From positions 45,471,403-45,535,402 of the forward strand of contig OY735202.1 of NCBI GenBank assembly GCA_963457665.1: 64,000 bases of DNA. Direction: 5' to 3'. Every line of letters starts with the position of its first letter. Positions within the stretch are counted from its first letter, which is position 1. Source of the DNA: Thysanoteuthis rhombus (taxonomy: Eukaryota > Mollusca > Cephalopoda > Oegopsida > Thysanoteuthidae). This document shows positions 55,745-64,000 of this stretch, in pieces. Below the pieces are notes generated by a model. That model made no database searches, was not told where the DNA came from, and saw nothing but the letters and a program-made list of their open reading frames with translations. The position numbers and the translations under genes are program-made.

Positions 55745-56269
55745 AATACAGGAAAACGAATTTAATGATGCTACAGTTTGCAAATATTTAAAAAAATTCT
55801 CTCAGAATGCGTCTTGAGTTTATATTAGTTCAATGTACGTAACTAATTGAATTGTTGCCGCTTCTGTAGTAATTCGGTTTTAATAAGGTAGCGTTCCTTG
55901 TTCCAATAAATCAAAGTTCAGTAATGAATAGCAAGTACTTCGTATTTCCTTATTAATTTTTTTTCTATTTACCTTTTGCTGCGTCGTATTTGTTGATGAA
56001 TTAATGCAAAATACTTCTTTCTATCATCTGCAAGAGTGCATTTTTGGTGTAAAGCATTTTCAATTAAGTAGTTTGAACACTTTTTTTCAACATTAAACGA
56101 CAATATCTAATTAATCAAATTATTCTTAAATATCAATTTTCTGGTATTCTGATGCAATGATATATGGAATCTTATGCTTATAGTCTGTTTGATACGGGGT
56201 CAAATTCCATTCCGACTGCAGATGATTATAGCAACTTTTGTATTATTAGATAATAAATGTGTAGGCATA
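55745..56269. other. Intergenic DNA, no gene seen
   Basis: AT-rich with short frames only. Confidence 0.5.
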
Positions 56270-56470
56270 CGAGACTTGTCAGTTAAGCTCAGTTGGTGAG
56301 ATACCCACAAACCAAACTCACACGTTTGAGAAATAGTAATTTTATATATAGGTTTGGTTTAATGTGACGTGGTAGTCAGGCTTAGTTTACTCTCCTAAAT
56401 TTGGTGGTGACCCCCACCCCAACCAACAAAAACAAAGTCAACTCCGACTTGGAAGAAGTTGGACTGTAAT
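56270..56470 (+). mobile_element. tRNA-derived SINE, family B copy 3 (undisturbed)
   Basis: ACGAGACTTGTCAGTTAAGC, TCAGTTGGTGAGATACCC (A box), ACGTTTGAGAAATAG (weak B box), TATAGGTTTGGTTTAATGTG, then TTTACTCTCCTAAATTTGGT and CAACTCCGACTTGGAAG. It shows the uninterrupted order of the parts split at 32474-33220. Confidence 0.6.
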
Positions 56471-57744
56471 TATTAGAAATGGCAGAAGTAGGCAAAATCG
56501 AGAGAGATTTGGCAAGTCTATATAAGCTGTCTTTGCATAAAAAGAGAAAATTATTTCATGACTGAATAAGAAATTTTGTGGCACTTGACCTATTTAGAGT
56601 GGCCGTTGCAACTTTCACCTACGTCTCGCATTTTAATCATTAAAAAGGCTAGTGAAAAAAAATGTTCAGCGCTTCTTTCTGTAGAATTTCCCACTCCTAC
56701 AAAATGTCATTTGAACGTTACTTTTTGTTTTAGTAAGAAATTTTTACAGAAATAATCATGAAGCTCAGTTCAATGAGTAAGAATTTTCTCTTTCCCTATG
56801 GTATACGTAGAATTATTTTCCTGATTATTCTGTAAACGTTTTCAGGTAACTGTCGTGATAGTAGCAACCCTGAAAATCCAAGTATTATTCATTTTATTAG
56901 TATGAATTCTTCAAGGCTGATTTTATTTTATCAACCATTTGAGAACAGACCGTAGTTCATGTCCAAACAACAGAAAATGAATCTCTGTACAACGCATCAT
57001 TCCTAGTATTTGAAATAAGAGTTACCTCCCCTAGATGGAGTTGCCTTTCCTCTCTCATTCATAAGAAATGGTGTTCGACAATTCAGTTGAGCACGAATTT
57101 TTAAAATTCAACTCACTGAATTATTTTGATTTACTTTTCAAAAATTAAAAATACGCAATAATGGTGATAATGTAATGAAATATTACCACTTTCTTCAGCA
57201 GGGTTGAATTTGTAACACCTTTTGTATCTTGAAATATATGCATATTTTCTGTTATAGAGATACCACTTGGTCAATTTTTGACGAATTCTTTCACCTCTAT
57301 TTTGCTTTCCGTCTCAACTTCTTCAACTGTTAGTTTACTGCAGTGAGTTATCAGCACTGATCGGAAATAGAGAATAAGGTAAGACTCGAACATGTCCCTC
57401 TTCCCTCGGGGAAACTTACCAATTCTAAAACTCATGGCCGACAGAAGATCTAGTCAAACTCATCTTCAATGTTTCACTCTTATCGTTCGGCGCAATATTT
57501 ATTGATTTCAAGCTAACTAGTTGTATTAGTGGCGATGGTTGACAAAGCCTCATCTAGAAGGGGACCCAGAGTTCAGCTGATATAAAAACAAGATAAAGTT
57601 AATGGTAGCAAAAAAAAAATCAATTATGACATCTCGAACAAGTTTTTTTATAATGTTGTAATCGATTTTACACATACACAAATTTGTCTATGCTCACCAG
57701 AATAACTGGTGAAGAATTGTTTTATAGCTAAAGCTCTTGCTTGA
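56471..57744. other. Intergenic DNA, no gene seen
   Basis: AT-rich with short frames only. GAGTTACCTCCCCTAGA near 57020 resembles the GAGATAACC words near 50.6 kb. Confidence 0.45.
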
Positions 57745-57850
57745 CTCTGCTTACTTAGGCTCAAATCTACATTCATGGGCAGCCAGTGAGGATTGAACTC
57801 ACTAAGAATGTTTTACGAAATTAGCATGCTACACGGAGCTCTACAGCAAA
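57745..57850 (-). mobile_element. tRNA-derived SINE, family C fragment
   Basis: GGGCAGCCAGTGAGGATTGA, ACTCACTAAGAATGTTT and TAGCATGCTACACGG match the core of the 30985 and 36560 copies, with the tRNA-like head on the minus strand. Confidence 0.5.
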
Positions 57851-58185
57851 CGACCATATATTTACCAAAGCTCCATTTCATTAGCACAGTGGTTTTTCAG
57901 TCCCAGATCACACTCCTCACCTTGCATTCCAAGGTTTCTTTAATTCTTCCCCAATTTGGTTGTAATCAGGTTTTTTTTTGTTTTGTTTCTTCATTTTACT
58001 TGCCAATCCTGGTTGAAATTCTTCCCCTTGGAGACGAAGTTCCAGCAGATGACTACAGTAGTGTAATGACCAGCCAAAACAAAGCTTACCTCAACCATTT
58101 CAAAATAACCATGCAGCTGGAGTGGTGGCGTATGTCAACATTTCAACTCAAAATTCTCCTGCCACCCTACATCAAGAGCAACTGA
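57793..58185 (+). other. 130-codon open frame, doubtful
   Basis: The first third overlaps a SINE fragment, so the ATG at 57793 is not a credible start. The last ~50 codons (from VEILPLGDEVPADD) look less biased and are followed by TGA and an AATAAA at about 58217. A terminal exon of an unknown plus-strand gene is possible, but no acceptor of good quality precedes it and I recognise no domain. Confidence 0.15.
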
Positions 58186-58229
58186 TATTTTCCTGTCCAT
58201 GTGCATAATTTTTTTTAATAAAAGATTTA

Positions 58230-59535
58230 GCAAAGCATTTCCCATACTTTACTATTCAAATCAGCAGCCTGATAATGTTAGTGGTTAAATTTCAACCTAA
58301 AACTTTCAGCATAAAAAGCACATCAGACAATATATTTCAAGTTTTTCTTCTTTGATCATGTGAGTCCTGTACAGCACACCCACCAATCCAGGAACAATTG
58401 ATCTAAATCAGATGTAACAGCATCATGCATAACCATTTTTTGTAGTTCTATATTCACTCAACCTTGACTAGTTATCTACTACCAACTGATCCATTCAAGA
58501 TTATCAGGATGGAAAACTATAAGGTCCAATGCTAAATTTTCAAAAGGGTCAAGTCACCAAAAAGTTCTGTCAGGGCATTGCAAAATGTAAAAAAGGTAGA
58601 ATTATTACACAAAATATTTACTAATGCCAAATAGCATCTTGGCCCCCACTTGATGTCTATCTTACAAGCAGGCAAGACCCATCAGCCAAAGGGAAGGAAA
58701 AAAAAAAAAAAAAAATCAGCATTTCAAGTCCTGACTTTTACTAGGGTTCAAATACTAGTCATTAGCACTAGAGGAAACCACACAACTATCTCATCCATCA
58801 GGGAAATACAGAATTCCATGAAGCCCTCAAGAATACTATTTTTAATCCATTTTTGGATAATGTCTTTGAATGGCATAGACTTCAGCTACTAGCATCATTG
58901 GATTCCTTAGTAGTAATATGAATACTCAAGTTATCTATGTAATATGAACACACTCGTATAAAGTGTGTATAGTGTTGCAAATTTCACTTGTTTGAAGTAA
59001 TAACAGGTTTTGACTTTTGGAAAACATTTTTTCTCGCTGAAATGTATATTAGCAGTTTCAATTCAAGAATCAGTGAGTTCTTAATTTGCCTTTCCTTTTA
59101 TAGTAGCCAAGAAACTTGTTCAAAAACACCATGCTATCAATAATGATTATTCATGCATTCCAGATAAAAGCAAGCCACCAGCTACCTTACTCGTTGAACA
59201 GGTCAGTTGCTTTATTTGAGGTGATGGAGGTAATCAATCAAATTACACTTGCCTTAACATTGTTTCACCGAATGTTGAAAGGGAGAAAACTCCAGTCCTT
59301 TCATCACACTTTTGACCCCAAATTTCAAGTCAAAACCGAAGATTGTTGACATTTTGTTCCATCAACCACATTATTAACAATAGTATCAAAAAGGACCATT
59401 GAGTTGTCATCCTGTTTTCCAACATTCTGAGAAACACGAATACCTCCAGATGTTTGTGTAACTTATTAAATATTTACCAATAAAATAAAAATTAAAGCAA
59501 TGCAATTGAAAACAAGGATATGTATAAATTTAATA
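58230..59535. other. Intergenic DNA 3' of RPS10, no gene seen
   Basis: Short frames only; one A17 tract near 58697. No repeat family recognised. Confidence 0.5.
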
Positions 59536-59539
59536 GTAA

Positions 59540-59545
59540 TTTATT
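59540..59545 (-). terminator. RPS10: RPS10 polyadenylation signal
   Basis: An AATAAA on the minus strand lies 14 bases past the stop codon, consistent with the very short 3' UTRs of ribosomal protein genes. Confidence 0.6.
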
Positions 59546-59559
59546 CATCCATATTGCCT

Positions 59560-59601
59560 TTACTGTGGTTGCGGAGCACGGCCTCTGCCAAATCCAGCTC
59601 T
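59560..59601 (-). CDS. RPS10: RPS10 terminal coding exon
   Basis: It encodes [13 protein letters not shown] and TAA, the Gly/Arg-rich S10 tail. The acceptor is TTTTCCAG. Many S10 proteins have Arg-Gly-Gly here; this one reads Arg-Ala-Gly. Confidence 0.92.
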   Translation of the reverse strand, partial: RAGFGRGRAPQPQ

Positions 59602-62600
59602 CTGGAAAAAAGAATAAGAGAAAATTAGAATCCAATGTTTATAAAAGAAACTTTTTCTTGAAAACAAGACATTTCATTAAATATTTAACTGAATCATCAT
59701 CAGGAGCAAATTGCAGAAATAAATATATTTCTCATCGTACAGACCCCATAAACAAATATCAATGTATCTTCAACATAACCATCATTTTCTTTCTTAACTT
59801 AGTTCTCCAGAGGAGGAACAGGTATAGTAAAACAATGACGAAGTCCTACGTTGAGAACGGGCCTTAGCTGTATCTTGATCAAAAACTGGTTCAATTTTGT
59901 TCATTTATATACTAAAAAATGAAAAAAAATACAGGCGTTTAAAATGATTAACTAGCACCACTCAGTTTTTTTTTTAGTTGTTAAGAGGTACATTTTTTTC
60001 TTCATGCTCATTGTCTTCTTTCCTTACATAAGATGAGAAAGAGTCCAAGTGAATTACTATCTAATAAAATGTTTTTAGTTAGATAACGATTGTTTCGCCT
60101 TTTATTGTAGCAACTGAGCTTTTCAAAACATTTTGGAATGGAAAAATGACGAGGATTGTCTGCACACCAACTGAGTACCCAAAGAAAAAAACCCATTATT
60201 GACAGCAACAAGTGAAAAGTTGATTTTTTAATCAGGATGTTAATGAAGCATAATCTAAATCAGTTGTACATATTACAAGATCACTTAAATCATTGATTAT
60301 CATAACAGTATAAAAAAAGAAAAAAGTTCTGACGGTGTTTATTCTTGGGTTTAATGCTCATTATGAATTCTCTAACTAAATAAGCCACTGAAGGATTCCA
60401 TAGGTTGACCTTACTGGCTTAATATCATCCTGCTTTATTTACTAACACTGGGAATTACTTCAAGATGACCACCAGGTGCAAGGTCAGATAATACTGATCA
60501 TGGAGGTGGTTATGATTACCACTAGTTCTACACCTGCATCTGACTCAATACATGGTGGTCATCTTGAATTGTGAGATAGAAGCTTCCAGGCAATTCTAAT
60601 TTAAAAATCTGCACCATGAAAAGTATGATTCAACAAAGATCATCTATATCAAACAAATTAACAAAACTTAATTGCAATTACACTTTTCACACCAGTCATG
60701 GGAGCCATCTTGAATTTTCAATGACTTGCATGTATTACTCAAGTGGCAATTCCTGAAAATTATTCATGGTCAATGAGTTCAACTAATTATGCCCTCAATA
60801 TCATTTTCATTGATGATAGGAGAATAAAAGTCACCGTTTTCAAATTGCTACAATATGGAAAATTCAGGATGGCTTGATATCCAATTGTTTGAGAATGCTT
60901 CCTATTACAAGTGTACCAAACTATGCTTTTATCACAAAATGCACAACTGGGTTCAAATTTTCAGCTATTCAGACCCTCTATAACACAGATGTTGGCTTCC
61001 TCAGACAGAAGTCAATTATAACTAAGCCACAATAACTGCAGAGAGGGTATGGGTGGTCGATGAAAATCTGACCATGTTCATACATTAATTCAAATAACTA
61101 AGACCCAGTTTCTTTGACAAATGAGCAGCACTGAGAGTCTCAATACAAGTGAAGACTATAGTAATTTTTTTTTTGTTTGCCAGCATGAGTCAAATATATT
61201 TCTCCATGCAGATATTCATTCAACCTTAAGTCAAATCAATCTTTACAAAAGTTTTTACTCACAAATTGGAAATCTGTGGAACTTCCAGCACCAACATCAG
61301 CCTTTTTATCTCCAGACATGTCTACAAGGAAGGAAAAGAAAAAAAATTGTCAGAAAAATCATAACCTTAAGGCAATAATTGCCTTGACATAAAGGGAATA
61401 TCAGACATCCTAGATAAATCTAGCACCCTTTTATCAATTCTATTAGAACAAAAAAATTTGTAAAATTCCAAGATTTGAAAAGAAATCAAATACTTACTAG
61501 CAGGTGCTCTTCTGTATTCCCGATCAGTGGGTGGTCCTCCTCGTGCCACTTCTGGTGCTGAAAAATCGAAAATTGAAATCTCATCAGGGGAAATTCACTG
61601 TGGGAAAAATGCCACCAATTCCATAACGCTATAAGAGTTTTTGTAAGATATTTGAACAAGAATCAAAGGAGAATGAATGCATAATTAATAAATTAATATT
61701 TCCACCCCAATTCCCTCATATAGAAACAGACTTAATTTTCCAAGTATTCATTAAAACTACATCTTTTCAACACAGCCTCAAATCTTTGGCCAACCTATTC
61801 ATATCCAACCCCCACAAAAACAGAATGTTGCACCTGTCGGTTCAACGTAGGGAATTTCAAACACACACACACAGCTGTATAGGATCAGTTTGCAGCTGTA
61901 AAAGGCCTAAAAATTAAATCAAGAGACTGGCTCCATCCTATTTCACGATTAAACAAGATTCTCTTGAATTTTACTAGCAGGCTCAGAATATGCAGAATCC
62001 AAATCCTGGATATAAGTGGCTGCCACAAGCATTCACTAAGATATCCAAGACCCAACAACCCACATTATTGGTTGCTTTCAGGACCCCTGCGCATCTCATC
62101 ATTGCAACAGTCCCCAATTGCAGATTTTATATTCCTGGCAGCTCTAGCTCCACTATGGCCTAGCTTGAACTTGTACAAAATAAGATGGAAATGATGCTAT
62201 TTTGAGAGAGATAGATATGGAGAAATAAAGACCACTTCAAACTAAAAATTAGTAATTCCATGTGACAACCTGATAATCAGAAAAATACTGTACACAGGTT
62301 TTCCCTTAGTATAATTTGGGCAATCATGTAAATCTTGAATCCCCTCCAAGGTTTCACCTCCCTATATCAATAGAGCTCATCCAGTTATTACTTCCAAAAT
62401 GAGAAACTAGCTGTGTGTTCATGTTTAAGCAACAGCCCTGTGGCTGTGATCTGATCATTGATTGAATGTTGGAACAACTTACCCTTTGGTCTTGGCCCAC
62501 GAGTGGCCTCTGTACGAGTCTGCCTTTTCAGAGTAGCAGGAACAATTTCTGAGGGGAGATGGAGGAAGTCACGCAGATACTGGATGCCTTCATTAGTGAG

Positions 62601-63512
62601 ATACCAATAATAGTGTCTCCAGGCAAACTGTTCATTGACAAAAGCACGAGATTTCAAACTCTGAAAATGAAAACAAACAATATCAGTGCCAAAGAATCAA
62701 ATTTCCTTCCTAAATATATCTTTTCCTATTTTTTTTCTTCAAATGATTCCTAATACCAAGCTCAGAATATGCAGAATCGAGATCTTGGATACAAGTGGCT
62801 GCCACAAGCATTCACTAAGATATCCAAGACCCAACAACCCACATTATTGGTTGCTTTCAGGACCCCTGCGCATCTCATCATTGCAATACTCGTTTGCAGA
62901 AGACTGTACAACAAAATATTGTTTGAACTTGACCCTATGCCAAGTCTATATTAGGTATATGTTATTGTATTCAAGGTTTAAAATATGAGTTCCCCCACAG
63001 CAGTATGTAATCATAAAATACAATTTAAACCTAACAGAACCGTCATAAGATTTTATTCCCCTCTGCTTACAGGAAGTAGGCCAGAGATGACAAAAAATTT
63101 CAGTTCATCAATATTGTATTTGGCAGTTAGTGGCAAATTTTAATGAAATAGAAATGTTTATTCCAAATGTGAAATCTTGTTTATGAATCAACTCAAAACC
63201 TTTTAATAGAGTAATATAGAAAAAAAGAAAGAAAAAAAAAATCAATGAAAATGAATACAGAAACAAATGCTTCATCAAAATTGAATAAGTAACAATCTAT
63301 GGGAAAACTCGAGATATGCATGTTCAAGAAAAACGAATTGAGAACAGAAAATATTCTGAACTAATGCTCACCGTAAGTGCTTTGATCACGTGGAGGTTTG
63401 GTACATCAATTTCTGGATGTTTCACTCCAGTGAAGTCTTTCTTGGCAACCATGACACCCTCTTTGAAGAGGTGTTCATAAATAGCCACGCGATTCTTTTT
63501 TGGCATCAACAT
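59560..63512 (-). CDS. RPS10: 40S ribosomal protein S10 (whole gene, 5 coding exons)
   Basis: Joining 63512-63372, 62660-62483, 61557-61498, 61321-61263 and 59601-59560 on the minus strand gives 480 nt, i.e. 159 residues plus TAA. The product is eS10, a component of the small ribosomal subunit. Recognisable S10 features are the start MLMPKKNR, an N-terminal winged-helix region with [20 protein letters not shown], a proline/arginine-rich linker, DKKADVGAG, and the Gly/Arg-rich end [11 protein letters not shown]. Length is close to the usual ~160-165. Introns with consensus sites and an intact frame argue against a processed pseudogene. The ATG is the first after the acceptor of coding exon 1. 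Two introns hold a duplicated snoRNA-like block. Confidence 0.96.
60459..60568. mobile_element. Small MITE-like element with 16-bp inverted ends (RPS10 intron)
   Basis: A perfect 16-bp inverted repeat (TTCAAGATGACCACCA and its complement) bounds a 110-bp segment with further partial internal symmetry. It has no coding capacity. A related half-site (GCCATCTTGAATT) lies near 60708. A non-autonomous DNA element or fold-back element fits best. Confidence 0.5.
61263..61321 (-). CDS. RPS10: RPS10 coding exon 4
   Basis: It follows a strong pyrimidine tract ending TTGTAG and encodes [12 protein letters not shown] and STDFQF, ending in phase 0 at donor GTGAGT. A second AG 12 bases downstream would also keep the frame but drops four residues, including the Asp before KKAD that S10 proteins normally carry. 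The upstream acceptor is therefore preferred. Confidence 0.88.
61498..61557 (-). CDS. RPS10: RPS10 coding exon 3
   Basis: This 60-nt exon enters and leaves in phase 1 and encodes [20 protein letters not shown], the charged linker typical of S10. The acceptor is TTTTTCAG and the donor GTAAGT. Confidence 0.9.
61981..62107 (-). ncRNA. Candidate C/D-type snoRNA, copy B (RPS10 intron)
   Basis: This is a 127-bp near-twin of the block at 62760-62886, in the next RPS10 intron and the same orientation. The box C-like ATGATGA is at 62102-62096 and the box D-like CTGA at 61986-61983. Of the four differences from the other copy, two fall in the internal stem and both keep pairing (U-A versus U-G changes), which suggests selection on RNA structure. 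No target site could be assigned. Confidence 0.4.
62483..62660 (-). CDS. RPS10: RPS10 coding exon 2 (core domain)
   Basis: It encodes residues 48-106 plus the first base of the next codon, from [16 protein letters not shown] through EIVPATLKR to GPRPK. The acceptor is TTTTCAG and the donor GTAAGT. This is the most diagnostic exon for eS10. Confidence 0.96.
62760..62886 (-). ncRNA. Candidate C/D-type snoRNA, copy A (RPS10 intron)
   Basis: On the minus strand the 127-bp block has ATGATGA (box C-like) at 62881-62875 and CTGA (box D-like) at 62765-62762. An internal CTGA could be D'. An internal hairpin has arms TCTTGGATA and TATCCAAGA, with a nested GTGG-CAG-CCAC hairpin. The block lies in a ribosomal-protein intron in the host sense, where animal snoRNAs often reside. 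A second copy 779 bp away differs at four positions, and homology stops within a few bases of both boxes. Against it: the terminal stem is weak and the length is long for a C/D RNA. There is no 3' ACA, so an H/ACA RNA is less likely. A duplicated repeat is the alternative. Confidence 0.4.
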
Positions 63513-63513
63513 T
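63372..63513 (-). CDS. RPS10: RPS10 coding exon 1
   Basis: It encodes residues 1-47, from MLMPKKNR to [11 protein letters not shown], one UTR base after the acceptor CAG. It ends in phase 0 at donor GTGAGC. This is the start of the winged-helix S10 domain. Confidence 0.95.
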
Positions 63514-63860
63514 CTGACAAAGAAAAGGTAAACATTTTTCATTTAAGCAAAGATACAAATTACAGGAAGGCACATAATAAATTCTTACCAGAAACAGACA
63601 AATCGCACCAGGTATTAATGTTATGAATAGGAACAATCAGTTACAAATGAAAACGCCTGAAAAACTATAACTCAGGAGTAAATCATCTGAAGTCAGCTAA
63701 ATCAGGAAATTATGGGAAGCTATTGTCAGTTGGTAAAATACAACAGACTGCTTCCAGTCTACATCGATCCACCATTATAGCAATTTCATAAGATGAGATG
63801 ATAAGCATCAATTTGGAAATGAAATACTGGATATTGTGTGCTTTTCTTGAAAATACCTAC

Positions 63861-63960
63861 ATTTTGTTCGCGTTATGAAATAACACCAAAACAGAATGAC
63901 GGAGATAATCTTAGATACACATTTCGCCAAGTGATGAGTAACCTCCCTTTATTGCTCGGT
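63861..63960 (-). other. RPS10: Probable 5' UTR exon of RPS10 (5' boundary unknown)
   Basis: A consensus donor GTAGGT on the minus strand ends an exon at 63861. The next acceptor (GTCAG) is at 63514, one base before the start codon. A non-coding first exon with the ATG in exon 2 is a common layout for ribosomal protein genes. The transcription start cannot be fixed: several short pyrimidine runs exist, but none is a convincing 5' TOP. The upper coordinate is approximate. Confidence 0.5.
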
Positions 63961-64000
63961 ATTTAACCCACACAACGTAAGATCGCTAACTTGAGAAACT

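Noticed and set aside
61981..62886. H/ACA snoRNA for the twin RPS10 intron blocks
   Set aside because: No ACA three bases from a 3' end and no clear hinge box. The C- and D-like boxes at the homology edges fit a C/D type better.
59560..63512. RPS10 as a processed pseudogene
   Set aside because: It has introns with consensus splice sites, an intact frame and a poly(A) signal at the expected place.

Overview
The window looks like nuclear DNA of an invertebrate animal, most likely a cephalopod mollusc such as an octopus or squid. That assignment is an inference: genes have many small exons in kilobase-scale introns, (TA)n/(CA)n/(ATT)n microsatellites are long, and tRNA-derived SINEs, mariner-type DNA elements and 3'-truncated LINE tails ending in (GAT)n are common. 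No database search was possible. Most open frames in the window are microsatellite or repeat translations; only two host genes can be supported.

Gene 1 (+ strand, coding exons 28017-48884, probable upstream non-coding exon 20098-20134) encodes a 250-residue secreted protein that I do not recognise. Six coding exons join cleanly at GT-AG sites. After a signal peptide, the protein has two copies of an ~87-residue three-cysteine domain, then a short tail with one more cysteine. Each domain is built from two exons, with an intron in the same place and the same phase (after the GN-[IM]-F-L-[IL]-R motif). This is a clear case of exon-pair duplication and the best candidate for an undescribed family.

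Gene 2 (- strand, 63861 down to 59560) is ribosomal protein S10 (RPS10) of the small ribosomal subunit, 159 residues in five coding exons plus a probable 5' UTR exon. Two of its introns hold equal-length, 127-bp, almost identical blocks. Read on the gene strand, each starts with a C-box-like ATGATGA, ends with a D-box-like CTGA, and has an internal hairpin that both copies preserve. They are candidate intron-encoded small nucleolar RNAs.

Layout: 1-20000 is repeat-rich intergenic DNA with a broken Tc1 transposase, four LINE tails of the main family plus one divergent tail, a SINE, a mariner derivative, and a ~33-bp minisatellite split by a LINE. 20000-28000 is the probable 5' intron of gene 1 and holds two mariner derivatives, two LINE tails, a mariner transposase remnant and a ~143-bp tandem repeat. 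28000-48900 is gene 1 with large introns full of tandem repeats, SINEs, a LINE nested in a SINE, and ATT microsatellites. 49000-59500 is intergenic and dominated by two reverse-transcriptase fragments (53090-55740, - strand). 59500-64000 is RPS10. The two genes have no evident functional link.
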